Shown: positions 9,671 through 19,237 of the stretch, piece after piece | How positions within the stretch are numbered: position 1 is the stretch's first letter | How the letters are laid out: each line of letters starts with the position of its first letter | NCBI RefSeq assembly: GCF_004209755.1 | Contig: NZ_CP035913.1 | Span: 6,138,001-6,202,000, forward strand | Direction: 5' to 3' | DNA: 64,000 nucleotides | Source of the DNA: Pseudoduganella lutea | GTDB taxonomy: Bacteria > Pseudomonadota > Gammaproteobacteria > Burkholderiales > Burkholderiaceae_D | The notes under the pieces: model-generated | What the model was told of the DNA's origin: nothing | Database searches by the model: none | The model's input: only the letters and a program-made list of their open reading frames with translations | Program-made: the position numbers and the translations under genes

Positions 9671-10014
9671 GAATATACCGATGGTTGGGGCCTCAGCGCG
9701 GGCGCCTCGTTTGCTTTCGATATGTCTCGCAGGTGCCTCGCCGGTGTGTTGCAATGTGTTGATTTGCTGGGAAAAACGTGAAACCGGCGAGACAAACGGC
9801 AGGCAGTCCGAGAACGAACGAGGCGCGAGCCGTGAGGGCGGAACCATGCATATATAGGCAGCAAGTAGCCACTGCCACTGCGCTTGAGGCCGCCAGATCG
9901 CCTTCGCAAGGTGGCCGAGCCCGACTGCCACTTGCCGCCGCCGGCCACCGGCCACAAGAATCCCCGTATATATCGATGACTAAAGGTTCAGCGCGAGCGG
10001 CTAGTTCGCTTTAG
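9671..10014. repeat. Cluster of three diverged ~45-bp repeats in alternating orientation
   Basis: Three related blocks: forward at about 9671-9717 (ATATACCGATGGTT...GCGCC...TTTGCTTT), inverted at about 9815-9858 (its complement reads TATATGCATGGTT...GCGCCTCGTTCGTT), and forward again at about 9966-10012 (ATATATCGATGACT...TTCGCTTT). The sequence between blocks also pairs imperfectly: CTCGCCGG at 9737-9744 against CCGGCGAG at 9784-9791, and GGCAGCAAGTAGCC near 9857 against a copy near 9935. The whole could fold into two consecutive long hairpins. No gene is seen in this 594-base interval (9570-10163). It resembles a REP/BIME-like or MITE-like element. Confidence 0.55.
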
Positions 10015-10129
10015 AAAATCCGTCGCCCATGGTTTTCCTGCTCGCTGTTTTTCTGCCGGCGGATCGCCGCCCCGTCGATGCCGCCAGCTCAGCACTGCCA
10101 ACTACTCGGCGCCAACTACCCGGCGCCCA

Positions 10130-10157
10130 CTGCCTGCTGCCAAAAACAGCGAGGCAG
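10130..10157 (-). terminator. Hairpin after the sugar operon, likely terminator
   Basis: CTGCCT-GCTG at 10130-10139 pairs with CAGC-g-AGGCAG at 10147-10157, around an A-rich loop (U-rich in the minus transcript). It lies 7 bases past the stop codon of the last gene of the minus-strand operon. There is no classical T run after the stem, so strength is uncertain. Confidence 0.45.
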
Positions 10158-10163
10158 TCACGA

Positions 10164-11351
10164 TTACATCCGTAACGCCACCCAGCGCGAGCCCTCCCGG
10201 TCACTCTCCAGCACTGCATCGATGAACCGCATGCCCGCCACGCCATCGTCCACGGTCGGCAGGCCGGCTGTTTCAGCTGGCACGGGCAGCCCGGCATTCA
10301 CCGCGTGGATGCGGGCGGCGGCATCCCGGTACAGCTGCGCGAACGCTTCCAGGTAGCCTTCGGGGTGCCCGGACGGCACGCGCGTCGCATGTTCGGCCGC
10401 CGCGCCGCGCACGCGGCCCCGGGTGAGCCGCTCGGCGCTGCCGCCTTGCGGCGTGAGCCACAGTTCGTTCGGGTTTTCCTGGTCGAACGCGAGGCTGGCC
10501 TTGGTGCCGAACACGCGCAGCTTCAGCGCGTTCTCGCAGCCCGTGGCCATCTGGCTCGACCACAGCATGCCGCGCGCGCCGTTCGGATACCGCAGCATCA
10601 TCTGCACATGGTCGTCCAATACCCGGTTCGGCGTGAACGAGTGCAGTTCGGCCAGCAGCTCGTTCGGCTGCATGCCGGAGACGAAGCCGGCGAGGTGGAA
10701 CGCGTGCGTGCCGATGTCGCTCGTGCAGCCGGTGGGGCCGGCGCGCTCGGGATCGTTGTGCCAGTTCGTGCGCTGGAACGCTTCGCTTTGCGGGCCCGCC
10801 TCGGCCATCCAGTCCTGCGCATACTCCACGTGGACCAGTCGCACGTCGCCGATCGCGCCGGACGCCACTAGTTCGCGCGCATGCCGCACCAACGGGTAGC
10901 CCGTGTACGTGTGGGTCAGCGCGAACACGCGGTTTTTCTCACGGGCCAGGGCCGCCAGCATTTCGCCCTCGGCGGTGGCGATGCCCAGCGGCTTGTCGCA
11001 GATGACGTGGATGCCCGCTTCGAGGAATGCCGTGGCCACCGGCGCATGCAGGTGGTTCGGTGTGACGATCGCCACGGCATCGATGCCATCGATGCGAGCG
11101 GCTTCGGCCCGGGCCATCTCGCGGTAGTCGGCGTAGCAGCGCGACGGATCGAAGCGCAGCGCCGTGCCGCTGGCCAGCGCGCGTTCCGGATTACTGGACA
11201 GCGCGCCGGCAACGACTTCATAGCAGTCGTCCAGCCGGGCCGCGATGCGGTGCACGGCGCCGATGAAGGCACCGTCGCCGCCGCCGACCATGCCGAGGCG
11301 CAGCTTGCGGGGCAGCGCCGTGGTTCCTGCCTGGGTCTTGATGATGCTCAT
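10164..11351 (-). CDS. Gfo/Idh/MocA family NAD(P)-dependent oxidoreductase
   Basis: Sugar dehydrogenase/reductase of 395 residues. The start at 11351 is preferred because it forms an ATGA overlap with the upstream isomerase; the frame stays open further upstream but is not protein-like there. A Rossmann fold opens with LRLGMVGGGDGAFIG (about residues 16-30), VTPNHLHA precedes the active-site stretch, and CDKPLG is the family EKP-like motif holding the catalytic Lys. C-terminal features (GTHAFHLAGFVSG, HPEGYLEAFAQLY) match sugar-specific members. It is last in the operon. In known 3-keto-sugar pathways such enzymes reduce or oxidise C3 of the sugar, which suits this context, but the substrate is not proven. 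Confidence 0.9.
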   Translation of the reverse strand: MSIIKTQAGTTALPRKLRLGMVGGGDGAFIGAVHRIAARLDDCYEVVAGALSSNPERALASGTALRFDPSRCYADYREMARAEAARIDGIDAVAIVTPNHLHAPVATAFLEAGIHVICDKPLGIATAEGEMLAALAREKNRVFALTHTYTGYPLVRHARELVASGAIGDVRLVHVEYAQDWMAEAGPQSEAFQRTNWHNDPERAGPTGCTSDIGTHAFHLAGFVSGMQPNELLAELHSFTPNRVLDDHVQMMLRYPNGARGMLWSSQMATGCENALKLRVFGTKASLAFDQENPNELWLTPQGGSAERLTRGRVRGAAAEHATRVPSGHPEGYLEAFAQLYRDAAARIHAVNAGLPVPAETAGLPTVDDGVAGMRFIDAVLESDREGSRWVALRM

Positions 11352-12403
11352 GCCGCGATCCCCATCAGCTCGCGCAGCGCGGCCTGGTCGGTGCCGCTGC
11401 CGGCGAAGTCGTCGAAGGCCCGTTCGGCCACGCGGATGATGTGGCGGCGGATGAAGTCCGCGCCTTCGCGGGCACCATCTTCCGGATGCTTCAGGCAGCA
11501 CTCCCATTCCAGCACGGCCCACCCCGTGTAGTCGTATTGCGCCAGCTTCGAGAAGATGCCCGTGAAATCGATCTGCCCGTCGCCCAGCGAGCGGAACCTG
11601 CCGGCGCGCTCCACCCAGCCGCTGTAGCCGCCATACACGCCTTGCCGGCCATCGGGCCGGAATTCCGCATCCTTCACGTGGAAGGCCTTGATGCGCTCAT
11701 GGTAGATGTCGATGAACGCCAGGTAGTCGAGCTGTTGCAGCAGGAAGTGGCTCGGGTCGTACAGGATGTTGGCGCGCGGATGGTTGCCGGTGGCGGCCAG
11801 GAAGCGTTCGAACGTCACGCCGTCGTGCAGGTCTTCGCCGGGGTGCAGCTCGTAGCAGACATCCACGCCGGCGTCATCGAACACGTCGAGGATCGGCTTC
11901 CAGCGTTTCGCCAGTTCGCCGAACGCTTCCTCGACGAGGCCGGCCGGGCGCTGCGGCCACGGATACAGGTAGGGCCACGCGAGGGCGCCGGAAAAACTGG
12001 CGTGCGTAGTCAGGCCGAGGCGGCGCGAGGCCTTCGCCGCCGCCTTCACCTGGCCCACGGCCCATTCCTGGCGCGCCTGCGCATTGCCGCGCACGTGCGG
12101 CGCCGCGAAACCGTCGAACAGCTTGTCGTAGGCCGGATGCACGGCGACGAGCTGGCCTTGCAGGTGCGTGGACAGTTCCGTGATCTTCAGCCCGTGCTCG
12201 GCCAGCACGCCGGTGATCTCGTCGCAATAGGTCTGGCTGTCGGCGGCCTTGTCCAGGTCGATCAGGCGCGGGTCGGTCGGCAACTGCACGGCTTCGTAGC
12301 CGAGGCCTTTCGCCCAGCCGGCCAGGCCGGCCAGCGTGTCGAACGGCGCTTCGCCGCCCATGAACTGGGCGAGGAAGATCGCCGGTCCCTTGATGGTCTT
12401 CAT
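11348..12403 (-). CDS. Cytosolic sugar phosphate isomerase/epimerase family TIM-barrel protein
   Basis: AP-endonuclease-2-like TIM barrel of 351 residues with no signal peptide. The start MKTIKGPAIFLAQFMGGEAP lies 11 bp after the binding-protein gene. Candidate metal ligands occur in order: Glu in CYELHPGEDLHDG, Asp/His in NILYDPSHFLLQQLD, His in KAFHVKDAEF, Glu in VLEWEC, all normal for metal-dependent isomerases/epimerases. It overlaps the following dehydrogenase by 4 bp, so the two products probably act in sequence in the cytosol on the imported sugar. Relatives include inosose/3-keto-sugar isomerases and 3-keto-glycoside hydratases/lyases; I cannot choose between these. Confidence 0.88.
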   Translation of the reverse strand: MKTIKGPAIFLAQFMGGEAPFDTLAGLAGWAKGLGYEAVQLPTDPRLIDLDKAADSQTYCDEITGVLAEHGLKITELSTHLQGQLVAVHPAYDKLFDGFAAPHVRGNAQARQEWAVGQVKAAAKASRRLGLTTHASFSGALAWPYLYPWPQRPAGLVEEAFGELAKRWKPILDVFDDAGVDVCYELHPGEDLHDGVTFERFLAATGNHPRANILYDPSHFLLQQLDYLAFIDIYHERIKAFHVKDAEFRPDGRQGVYGGYSGWVERAGRFRSLGDGQIDFTGIFSKLAQYDYTGWAVLEWECCLKHPEDGAREGADFIRRHIIRVAERAFDDFAGSGTDQAALRELMGIAA

Positions 12404-12414
12404 GCTGAGCTTTC

Positions 12415-13377
12415 TTAGTATGGAGAATTCGGGTAATAGAACTGGCTGGCGTTCGCCCGCGTGATCAGTACCGACGGGATGATCGTCTTGGCCGGCAGCG
12501 TCTCGCCCTTCAGGCGCGCGTTGGCCGTCATCTTGATCGCGTCGTAGATGAACTTCGGCGAGTAGGAGACGTTCGCCTGGATCAGCTTGTCGCCGTCGAT
12601 CACCTTCTTGACGGCGAACTTGGCGCCCGCGCCGCCGAACACTTCCTTGATGTCGGTGCGTTTCGCCTGCTCGATGGCCTTCAGCGCGCCGATGGCCATG
12701 TCGTCGTCGGCCGCCCACACGGCATCGATCGCCTTGAAGCGGGTCAGGTAATCCTGCGTGACCTTGAACGCATCGTCGCGGTTCCAGTTGCCGTACTTGG
12801 CATCGAGCACCTTGATGCCGGGATGCTTCGCGATCTCGGCGTTAAAGGCGTTCACGCGCTCGTTGTCGATCGTGCTGGGCATGCCGCGCAACACGACGAT
12901 ATTGCCCTTGCCGTTCAGCTTTTTCGCCAGATACTCGGCGGGCAGGCGGCCAAAGGCCGTGTTGTCGCCGGCCACATAGGCGTTCTGCGCGGACGGGCTG
13001 CTGAGCCCACGGTCGACGACCGTCACGTACACGCCCTTGTTCTTCACCTGCGCGACCGGCTGCGTCAGCGATGCCGATTCCAGCGGCAGGATCACCAGCG
13101 CGTTCATCTTGTTCACCACCAGCAGGTCCTGCACCTGGTTCGCCTGTTCCGGCGTGCTGCCGGCCGTCTTGACGATGACCTTCAGGCCGGGATGCGCCGC
13201 TTCCAGCTCCTTCTTGGCCTGGTTGGCCCACCAGACGATGCCGCCGGTGAAGCCGTGGGTGGCGGTCGGGATGGCCACGCCCAGCGTAACCGGTTGTGCT
13301 GCAGCCGGTGGTGCCGCAAGCGCGTGGCCGGCACCGGCCAGCAGGCAGGCGACAGTGATTTTGTTCAGTAGATGCAT
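12415..13377 (-). CDS. Periplasmic sugar-binding protein of a CUT2 ABC transporter
   Basis: Type I periplasmic binding protein (ribose/TorT-like), 320 residues. The signal peptide ([20 protein letters not shown], cleavage after ALAA) is followed by [27 protein letters not shown], the standard first strand and ligand loop of Rbs-like proteins. [12 protein letters not shown] and [17 protein letters not shown] are the other ligand-facing loops. The ribosome site is AAAGGAATCGTC before the ATG. The gene lies 17 bp after the permease gene and 11 bp before the isomerase. It should deliver a monosaccharide or small glycoside to the membrane complex. Confidence 0.94.
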   Translation of the reverse strand: MHLLNKITVACLLAGAGHALAAPPAAAQPVTLGVAIPTATHGFTGGIVWWANQAKKELEAAHPGLKVIVKTAGSTPEQANQVQDLLVVNKMNALVILPLESASLTQPVAQVKNKGVYVTVVDRGLSSPSAQNAYVAGDNTAFGRLPAEYLAKKLNGKGNIVVLRGMPSTIDNERVNAFNAEIAKHPGIKVLDAKYGNWNRDDAFKVTQDYLTRFKAIDAVWAADDDMAIGALKAIEQAKRTDIKEVFGGAGAKFAVKKVIDGDKLIQANVSYSPKFIYDAIKMTANARLKGETLPAKTIIPSVLITRANASQFYYPNSPY

Positions 13378-13394
13378 GACGATTCCTTTAAAGA

Positions 13395-14420
13395 CTAGCG
13401 GCGGCCACGCTGCAGGTAGGCCACGGTGATGATGACGACACCCTGCACGGCGGCGTTCAGGTACACGCTGATGATGCTGGTGAGGTTCAGGATATTGCCG
13501 ATCACGGACAGCAGGATCGCGCCGATCACGGTGCCCATGATGCGACCGGAGCCGCCCTTGAGCGACGTGCCGCCCACGACGACGGCGGCGATGGCTTCGA
13601 GCTCCCACAGGATGCCGGTCGTCGGCGTCGCCGAACCCAGGCGCGGCACGTACAGGATGGTTGCAATGGCCACGCACACGCCCAGCAGCAGGTATGTCAG
13701 GGTTTTCACGCGGTCCACGCGGATCGATGCATAGCGCGCCACCTGTTCGTTCGAGCCGATGGCCTGCACGTGCTGGCCGAACGGCGTGCGGTTCAGGATC
13801 ACGACGCCGGCGACGGCGACCAGCGCGAAGATCCATACGGGGATCGGTATGCCCAGCAGGCTCTGGTAGTACACGGGGCCATACGTTTCCGACAGGTTGT
13901 AGTCCAGCGTGATCGCGCCACCGTCGGAAAGCCACGTGAGCACGGCCCGGAAGATGCCCAGCGTGCCGAGCGTGACGATGAACGGTTCGATCCTGCCGTG
14001 CGTGACGAGGAAGCCGTGCGCGCCGCCGGCCACGGCGCCGAACGCGAGGGCCAGCGCAATGCCGAGCACCACGGTCGCCAGCGGGGAGGGCGGGCTGGTG
14101 CCCAGCGCCAGGGCGTTCATCGCCACGATCATCACGCCGGCGATCAGCGCCGCCATCGAACCGACGGACAGGTCGATGCCGCCGGAGGCAATCACGAACG
14201 TCATGCCGACGGCGATGATGCCGATGAAGGCGGTGCGCGTGAGCACGTTCATCAGGTTGTCGACGGTGGCGAAATCGGGATTGAGCAACGCCCCGGCGAT
14301 GCACAGCAGGATCAGGGCAATGACGGGGCCCGCGCCCTTGAGTCGACCGGATGCGCGGGAAAACAGGCTGGCAAGGGCGGGCTGGCCGGGGCTGCGCTCA
14401 GTGGTGGGTGTTGGTTGCAT
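13395..14420 (-). CDS. CUT2 sugar ABC transporter permease (RbsC/AraH family)
   Basis: Inner-membrane permease of 341 residues with about eight to ten hydrophobic helices. Diagnostic family stretches are [20 protein letters not shown] followed by SVGSMAAL, then [15 protein letters not shown], the EAA-like region [20 protein letters not shown], and [20 protein letters not shown]. The start overlaps the end of the ATPase gene by 23 bp, so the two are probably co-translated. It would form a homodimer under the binding protein encoded just downstream. Confidence 0.95.
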   Translation of the reverse strand: MQPTPTTERSPGQPALASLFSRASGRLKGAGPVIALILLCIAGALLNPDFATVDNLMNVLTRTAFIGIIAVGMTFVIASGGIDLSVGSMAALIAGVMIVAMNALALGTSPPSPLATVVLGIALALAFGAVAGGAHGFLVTHGRIEPFIVTLGTLGIFRAVLTWLSDGGAITLDYNLSETYGPVYYQSLLGIPIPVWIFALVAVAGVVILNRTPFGQHVQAIGSNEQVARYASIRVDRVKTLTYLLLGVCVAIATILYVPRLGSATPTTGILWELEAIAAVVVGGTSLKGGSGRIMGTVIGAILLSVIGNILNLTSIISVYLNAAVQGVVIITVAYLQRGRR

Positions 14421-15888
14421 GGGAGATCAGGTTTTCTTCGGTGAGTTGGTCCGGCCCGAGCACGGCGTTGAGCCGGCCGCCGTGCAGCACGGCCACGCGG
14501 TGGCACAGGCCGATCAGTTCGATCAGTTCGGACGAGATGACGACGACGGCGCGGCCCTCGGCGGCCAGGCGGTGGATCAGCGCATAGATGTCGCGCTTGG
14601 CGCCCACGTCCACGCCGCGGGTCGGTTCGTCCAGCACCACGACCTTCGGGCCGGGCCGCAGGTATTTCGCCAGCGCGAGCTTTTGCTGGTTGCCGCCGGA
14701 CAGCGAACGGGCCACGCAGTCCGGGTCGCGCAGCCGGATGCCGAAATCGGCGATCGCCTGGTCCAGCGCGGCGCGGCCCGCCTTCGTGTCGACCCAGGGT
14801 TTCGCATCGCGTTCCAGCGTCATCATCGTCAGGTTCTCGCGCAGCCCCAGGTCCATGTGCAATCCCTTGCCCTTGCGGTCTTCGCTCAGGTAGGTGAGGC
14901 CATGTTCCATCGCCTCGCGCGGGCTGCGGATTTTCACGCTTTGACCGGCGATTGCAACTGTTCCGGCGCTGCGGGGCCGCAGGCCGACGATGCTTTCGAA
15001 CGCCTCGGTGCGGCCGGCGCCGACCAGCCCCGCGAAGCCGAGGATCTCGCCGGCGCGCACGTCGAAGCCCAGGTTCTCGACCCAGCCCGGCACGGTGAGA
15101 CCCGATACACCCAGCAGCACCGGGGCGCTCGCGGGTGGCGGCGCCTTCGGCAGGAACATGTCGGAGACGTCCCGGCCCACCATCAGGTTGGCCATCTGCT
15201 GGCGCGTCACGTCCGCCGTATGGGCGCGCGTGACGAATTTACCGTCGCGCATCACGACCACTTCATCGGTGTGCTTTTCCATCTCGTCGAGCTTGTGCGA
15301 GATGTAGACGATCGTCACGCCCTCGCTCTTCAGCCGCGCCATCAGCGTGAACAGCTTGGCCGTTTCGCCGGGCGACAGCGTGGCGGTGGGCTCGTCCATG
15401 ATCAGCAGGCGCGCCTTGCGCGACAGGGCCTTGGCGATTTCGACAAGCTGTTTTTCGGCGACGATCAGTTCCGAGACGCGGGTGTTCGCATCGACATCCA
15501 GGCCCACCTGTTCCAGGTACTGCGCCGCATCGCGCGCCATCGCGCGGTGGTCGAGCAGCCAGCCGCGCGTTTTCTCGTGGCCCAGGAAGATGTTCTGCGC
15601 GATGGACAAGTGCTCGGCCAGGTTGAATTCCTGGTGGATCAGCGCGATGCCGAGCGCCTCGGCATCGCGCGCGCTGGCGAAGTGGCGCTCGATGCCGTCG
15701 ACGAGGAGCTGGCCGCCGGTGGGGCGCTCGTAACCGGCCAGGATCTTCATCAGCGTCGACTTGCCCGCGCCGTTCTCGCCCAGCAGGCCCACGACGCGGC
15801 CCGCCTCGAGCGCGAAGTCGACGCCGTGCAGCACGCGCACGGGGCCGAATTCCTTGACGACGTGGCTGAAACGTACGGAAAGGCTCAT
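14398..15888 (-). CDS. CUT2 sugar ABC transporter ATPase with two nucleotide-binding domains (RbsA/MglA family)
   Basis: Fused double ATPase of 496 residues, normal for the family. The N-terminal half has Walker A ([17 protein letters not shown], about residue 35) and Walker B ([12 protein letters not shown]). The C-terminal half has the typical degenerate Walker A ([17 protein letters not shown]), the ABC signature ([15 protein letters not shown]) and Walker B ([12 protein letters not shown]). It begins 1 bp after the stop of the exported TIM-barrel gene and overlaps the permease gene. Energises import of the sugar handled by the rest of the operon. Confidence 0.96.
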   Translation of the reverse strand: MSLSVRFSHVVKEFGPVRVLHGVDFALEAGRVVGLLGENGAGKSTLMKILAGYERPTGGQLLVDGIERHFASARDAEALGIALIHQEFNLAEHLSIAQNIFLGHEKTRGWLLDHRAMARDAAQYLEQVGLDVDANTRVSELIVAEKQLVEIAKALSRKARLLIMDEPTATLSPGETAKLFTLMARLKSEGVTIVYISHKLDEMEKHTDEVVVMRDGKFVTRAHTADVTRQQMANLMVGRDVSDMFLPKAPPPASAPVLLGVSGLTVPGWVENLGFDVRAGEILGFAGLVGAGRTEAFESIVGLRPRSAGTVAIAGQSVKIRSPREAMEHGLTYLSEDRKGKGLHMDLGLRENLTMMTLERDAKPWVDTKAGRAALDQAIADFGIRLRDPDCVARSLSGGNQQKLALAKYLRPGPKVVVLDEPTRGVDVGAKRDIYALIHRLAAEGRAVVVISSELIELIGLCHRVAVLHGGRLNAVLGPDQLTEENLISHATNTHH

Positions 15889-15889
15889 G

Positions 15890-16744
15890 TTATTGCTTCG
15901 GCAGTTTCGCCAGCACGGCCTGCAGGCCCTTCAGCGACGCGGCCACGGTTTCCAGCTGGCCCATGCCGTTCGGGTACTCTTCCTGCTCGATGATGATCCA
16001 GTCGGTGCCGCCGACCTGGCGCACGGCGCGCGCCAGGCCCGCCCAGTCGGTCTTGTCCTGCCCGATGATCGGCGTGCCGGCCGCGCCGTCGGCCAGTTTC
16101 GCCTTGAAGTGCGTGGTGGTGGTGCGGCCCGGATACTTCTGCACGTATTCGACCGGATCCTTGCCCGCATAGGTGGTCCAGCCCACGTCCTGCTGCATGA
16201 TCGACGACTTCGGCGTGTTCTTCGCGATTACATCCCACGGCGTGCTGCCCACGGCACCGGCGAATTCCTCGGCGTGGTTGTGGTAGCCGATGCGCATGCC
16301 CTTGCCGGCCAGCTTGCCGGACAAGGCAGTGAGCTGCTTGCTCATCTCCGTGCTGCCTTCGGTGGTCTTGCCCCGTTCATCCATCGAGATCACGAGGTTC
16401 GAGCAGCCCAGCGTCTTGTAGAACGCGGTGGTGGCCTCGAACTTCGCGTCGGCCAGCGCGTCGAAATGCATGTGCGCGCCGGCGCATTGCAGTTTGTTCT
16501 TGTCCAGGAAGGCTTTCAGGCCCGCCGGGTTGCTCTTGTAGGGGCCGAACTCGCCGGCGAATTCCACGCCCTGGAAGCCCAGCTTGCCGATCTTCGCCAG
16601 CGTGCCTTCGAAATCCTGCTTGATTTCGTCCTTGACGGACCACAGCTGCACGCCGAGGCGCGGCTGTGTCGCCTGGGCGAACGCGAGGTTACCCCATGCT
16701 GCGGTGGCCAGCGCCAGCAGCGCCGTGAGTTTGATCTTTTTCAT
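15890..16744 (-). CDS. Exported sugar phosphate isomerase/epimerase-like TIM-barrel protein
   Basis: A 284-residue TIM-barrel protein with a clear Sec signal peptide (MKKIKLTALLALATAAWG, cleavage after AFA about residue 23), so it acts in the periplasm although its relatives are often called sugar phosphate isomerases. Family pattern: RLGVQLWSVKDEIKQDFEGT, LGFQGVEFAGEFG, AGAHMHFDAL, MRIGYHNHAEEF (His/Glu metal ligands), IMQQDVGWTTYAG and WIIIEQEEY (Glu ligand). Ribosome site GGAGACAAC. It sits between the GMC dehydrogenase and the ABC importer. Related exported proteins have been tied to epimerase, lyase or hydratase steps on 3-keto-glycosides, which fits the oxidase next door; the exact reaction is inferred. 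Confidence 0.9.
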   Translation of the reverse strand: MKKIKLTALLALATAAWGNLAFAQATQPRLGVQLWSVKDEIKQDFEGTLAKIGKLGFQGVEFAGEFGPYKSNPAGLKAFLDKNKLQCAGAHMHFDALADAKFEATTAFYKTLGCSNLVISMDERGKTTEGSTEMSKQLTALSGKLAGKGMRIGYHNHAEEFAGAVGSTPWDVIAKNTPKSSIMQQDVGWTTYAGKDPVEYVQKYPGRTTTTHFKAKLADGAAGTPIIGQDKTDWAGLARAVRQVGGTDWIIIEQEEYPNGMGQLETVAASLKGLQAVLAKLPKQ

Positions 16745-16772
16745 GTTGTCTCCGTGATGTGGGGGCGGGTAA

Positions 16773-18512
16773 TCAGATGCGGCCGGCTTTCAGCTCGTCC
16801 ACCGCGTAGGCGCAGGCACGGGCCGTCATCGCCATGAAGGTGAGCGACGGGTTTTGCCATGCGCACGAAGCCATGGCCGCGCCATCCGTCACGAACAGGT
16901 TCGGCACGTCGTGCGCCTGGTTGAAGCCGTTCAGCACCGAGGTCTTCGGGTCGCGGCCCATGCGCGCCGTGCCCATCTCGTGGATCGACAGGCCGGGCGG
17001 CCAGTCTTCCAGCGACTTGATGTGCTTGCTGATGTCCTTCAGGCCCAGGTCCTCCAGGATATTGGCCGCCGTATCGGCGATGTCTTCCTGCATCCTGCGG
17101 TCGTTGTCGGAATAGCTGCAATCGATGTGCAGCAGCGGCATGCCCCATTTGTCCTTCTTCGTCGAGTGCAGGCTCACCATGTTCTCGTAGCGGGGCAGCA
17201 TTTCGCCCTGGCCGCCCAGGCCGAAATGCCAGGCGCCGGGCTTCCTGAGCATGGCCTTGAAGTCCTTGCCGAAGCCGGGCTTGCCCGCCGCGGCCGTCCA
17301 CCCCGCGCGGCCCGCGCCGCCGGACAGCGCATAGCCGCGCAGGAATTTCTCGTGTTTTTCCAGCACGTTGCGAAAGCGCGGGATGTAGGGGCCGGTGGGG
17401 CGGCGGCCCTGGTAGTAATCGTTCTCGAAGCCTTCGATCCGGCCACTGGCGCCGGCACCGAACAGGTGGTCCATCAGGTAGTGGCCCAGCACGCCGGAGG
17501 AATTGGCGAGCCCGTTCGGGAACGCTTCGGACGTGGAGTTCAGCAGGATCGCCGTGGAGCCCAAGGTCGAGGCGCACAGCACCACCACCTTGGCGTGGAA
17601 CTCGCGCATTTCCATCGTGTTGGCATCGATGATGCGCACCCCGGTCGCACGGTTCGTCCTGGCGTCGTAGATCACGCTGTGCACGATGCTGTCGGTGGCG
17701 ATGCGCAGCCGGCCGGTGGCGACCGCCGGCGGCAGCGTGGAGCTCTGCGTGGAAAAATACGCGCCGAACGAACAGCCGCGGTGGCACTGGCTGCGCGCCT
17801 GGCACTGGCCGCGGCCTTGCGCCAGCTGCGTTTCGCCCGGCGTGCGCAGGTTGGCGGTGCGGCCCATGATCATGCGCGCTGGCGCATACTTCGCGTCGAA
17901 CTGTTTTTTCAGCGCCAGTTCCACCGTGTTGAAGTCGAACGCGGGCAGGAATTCGCTGTCCGGCAGCACGGCCATGTTTTCCCGGCTGCCGCTGATGCCC
18001 ACGTGGCGTTCCACGTGGCTGTACCACGATTCCATGTCGGCATAGCGGATCGGCCAGTCCACGCCGTGGCCATCCTTCAGGTTCGCCTCGAAATCCAGGT
18101 CGCTCCAGCGGTAGGACTGGCGCGCCCACATCAGCGACTTGCCGCCCAGCTGGTTGCCGCGGATCCAGCTGAAGGGCCGGCCCTCGGGCGTGGAATACGG
18201 CATGTCGCGGTCATTGTTGAAGAACTGCTGCGTGTGCTCGTCGAACGCGTAGCACATCTTCTGGTTGAAGAACTGTTCCTCGGCCACTTTCGCGTCGACC
18301 TTGCCGCGGTTCGGCATCACCCACGGGTCCTTGTTTTCGCCGATATAGTCGACGCCATGTTCGACGGGGCGGCCGCGTTCGACCATCAGCGTCTTCAGGC
18401 CGCGTTCCGTGAGTTCCTTGGCGGCCCAGCCGCCCGTGATGCCCGAGCCGACGACGATCGCGTCGAACGTTTCCGGGCTGTTCTTGATGTAAAACGACGA
18501 GACAGGTTCCAT
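16773..18512 (-). CDS. GMC-family FAD oxidoreductase, probable glucoside 3-dehydrogenase large subunit
   Basis: Flavoprotein of 579 residues. The FAD Rossmann motif DAIVVGSGITGGWAAKELTE (about residues 17-36) is near the N-terminus, and SIHEMGTARMGRDP with NPSLTFMAM near the C-terminus supplies the GMC active-site His and Asn. No signal peptide; family members travel with the small subunit, whose gene ends 2 bp upstream and which carries the export signal. The cysteine-rich stretch QCQARSQCHRGCSFGAY is usual for gluconate-2-dehydrogenase / glucoside-3-dehydrogenase large subunits. It should oxidise the C3 (or C2) hydroxyl of a sugar in the periplasm and pass electrons onward, though no cytochrome subunit is in this operon. 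Confidence 0.93.
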   Translation of the reverse strand: MEPVSSFYIKNSPETFDAIVVGSGITGGWAAKELTERGLKTLMVERGRPVEHGVDYIGENKDPWVMPNRGKVDAKVAEEQFFNQKMCYAFDEHTQQFFNNDRDMPYSTPEGRPFSWIRGNQLGGKSLMWARQSYRWSDLDFEANLKDGHGVDWPIRYADMESWYSHVERHVGISGSRENMAVLPDSEFLPAFDFNTVELALKKQFDAKYAPARMIMGRTANLRTPGETQLAQGRGQCQARSQCHRGCSFGAYFSTQSSTLPPAVATGRLRIATDSIVHSVIYDARTNRATGVRIIDANTMEMREFHAKVVVLCASTLGSTAILLNSTSEAFPNGLANSSGVLGHYLMDHLFGAGASGRIEGFENDYYQGRRPTGPYIPRFRNVLEKHEKFLRGYALSGGAGRAGWTAAAGKPGFGKDFKAMLRKPGAWHFGLGGQGEMLPRYENMVSLHSTKKDKWGMPLLHIDCSYSDNDRRMQEDIADTAANILEDLGLKDISKHIKSLEDWPPGLSIHEMGTARMGRDPKTSVLNGFNQAHDVPNLFVTDGAAMASCAWQNPSLTFMAMTARACAYAVDELKAGRI

Positions 18513-18514
18513 GT

Positions 18515-19153
18515 TCAGAGTGCCCAGGTGCGCGTGGATCGGTTGATCTTGACATTGCCGGTATAGCCGCCGGGGAAGGGCAGGTACGTCAGTTCCTTCG
18601 ATGCGCCCGCCTCGGACGTGTAGTAGGCGAATGCCACGTAGCCTTTCAGCCGGCGGAAGAACCCCATGTCCTCGGCGTTGAACGGCGCCGTACCGGTATC
18701 GATGGCATGCAGCAGCGCCACCTGGCGCGCCTGGGACAGGGCGCCGAAGCGCTTGCCGCCCTTCGCCTGGGCCAGGGACTCGATGCGCGCCAGTCCGGCG
18801 CGAAACGCGATCTGGTCGCGATCGGGCACGCAGGCCTTCAGCAGGTGGTCGATCGTGCGGTGCGCGCCCACGGCCAGTGCACCCGGGGTGTCCGTCTGCG
18901 GAATGATCAGTTCGGCCAGCACGGCCGTCAGCGCGAGTTCGTCGCGCGTGAGCAGTTCCGGTGCGGCGTTCTTGCCGGGGGCCGCCACGGCGGCGAGAAT
19001 GTCGCCGGATAGCGCTATCCCGCACAACGCACCGATGCGCAGCAGGGCGGAGCGGCGCGCATTGTCGTGCCGGATTCCAGGTCGTGCTTCGTGTCGTGCT
19101 TCAGGTCCTGCTTCGGCGGGCTCTTGCGGCCCTTGTTCACCTTGATGGAACAT
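18515..19153 (-). CDS. Gluconate 2-dehydrogenase subunit 3 family protein (GMC dehydrogenase small subunit)
   Basis: Small partner of the GMC flavoprotein, 212 residues from the ATG at 19153, chosen for its strong ribosome site (GGAGGAGACGC). After a charged leader comes a twin-arginine-like signal (NARRSALLRIG, then a hydrophobic stretch to about residue 60), which suggests Tat export of the folded FAD partner by hitch-hiking. The mature part shows family features: LTRDELALTAVLAELIIPQT, PGALAVGAHRTIDHLL, and a C-terminal GFFRRLKGYVAFAYYTSEAG. Its stop is 2 bp before the GMC start. First structural gene after the AraC regulator, so the operon promoter probably lies in 19154-19237 or upstream of the regulator. 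Confidence 0.9.
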   Translation of the reverse strand: MFHQGEQGPQEPAEAGPEARHEARPGIRHDNARRSALLRIGALCGIALSGDILAAVAAPGKNAAPELLTRDELALTAVLAELIIPQTDTPGALAVGAHRTIDHLLKACVPDRDQIAFRAGLARIESLAQAKGGKRFGALSQARQVALLHAIDTGTAPFNAEDMGFFRRLKGYVAFAYYTSEAGASKELTYLPFPGGYTGNVKINRSTRTWAL

Positions 19154-19237
19154 GCGTCTCCTCCAATAAGACAACGATTTCAAGCTCTGCTCGGACGGCA
19201 TCGCGCAACTGGCATTGCCATTGCGGCTGCGGTGGCG

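Noticed and set aside
10061..10140. Short tandem CCAACTACYCGGCG units
   Set aside because: Only two imperfect copies; too short to call a repeat array or CRISPR, and no spacers of even length.
13374..14304. N-terminal extension of the sugar-binding protein reading through the permease gene
   Set aside because: The extension is in the wrong frame over the permease; the ATG at 13377 has a ribosome site and a signal peptide follows at once.
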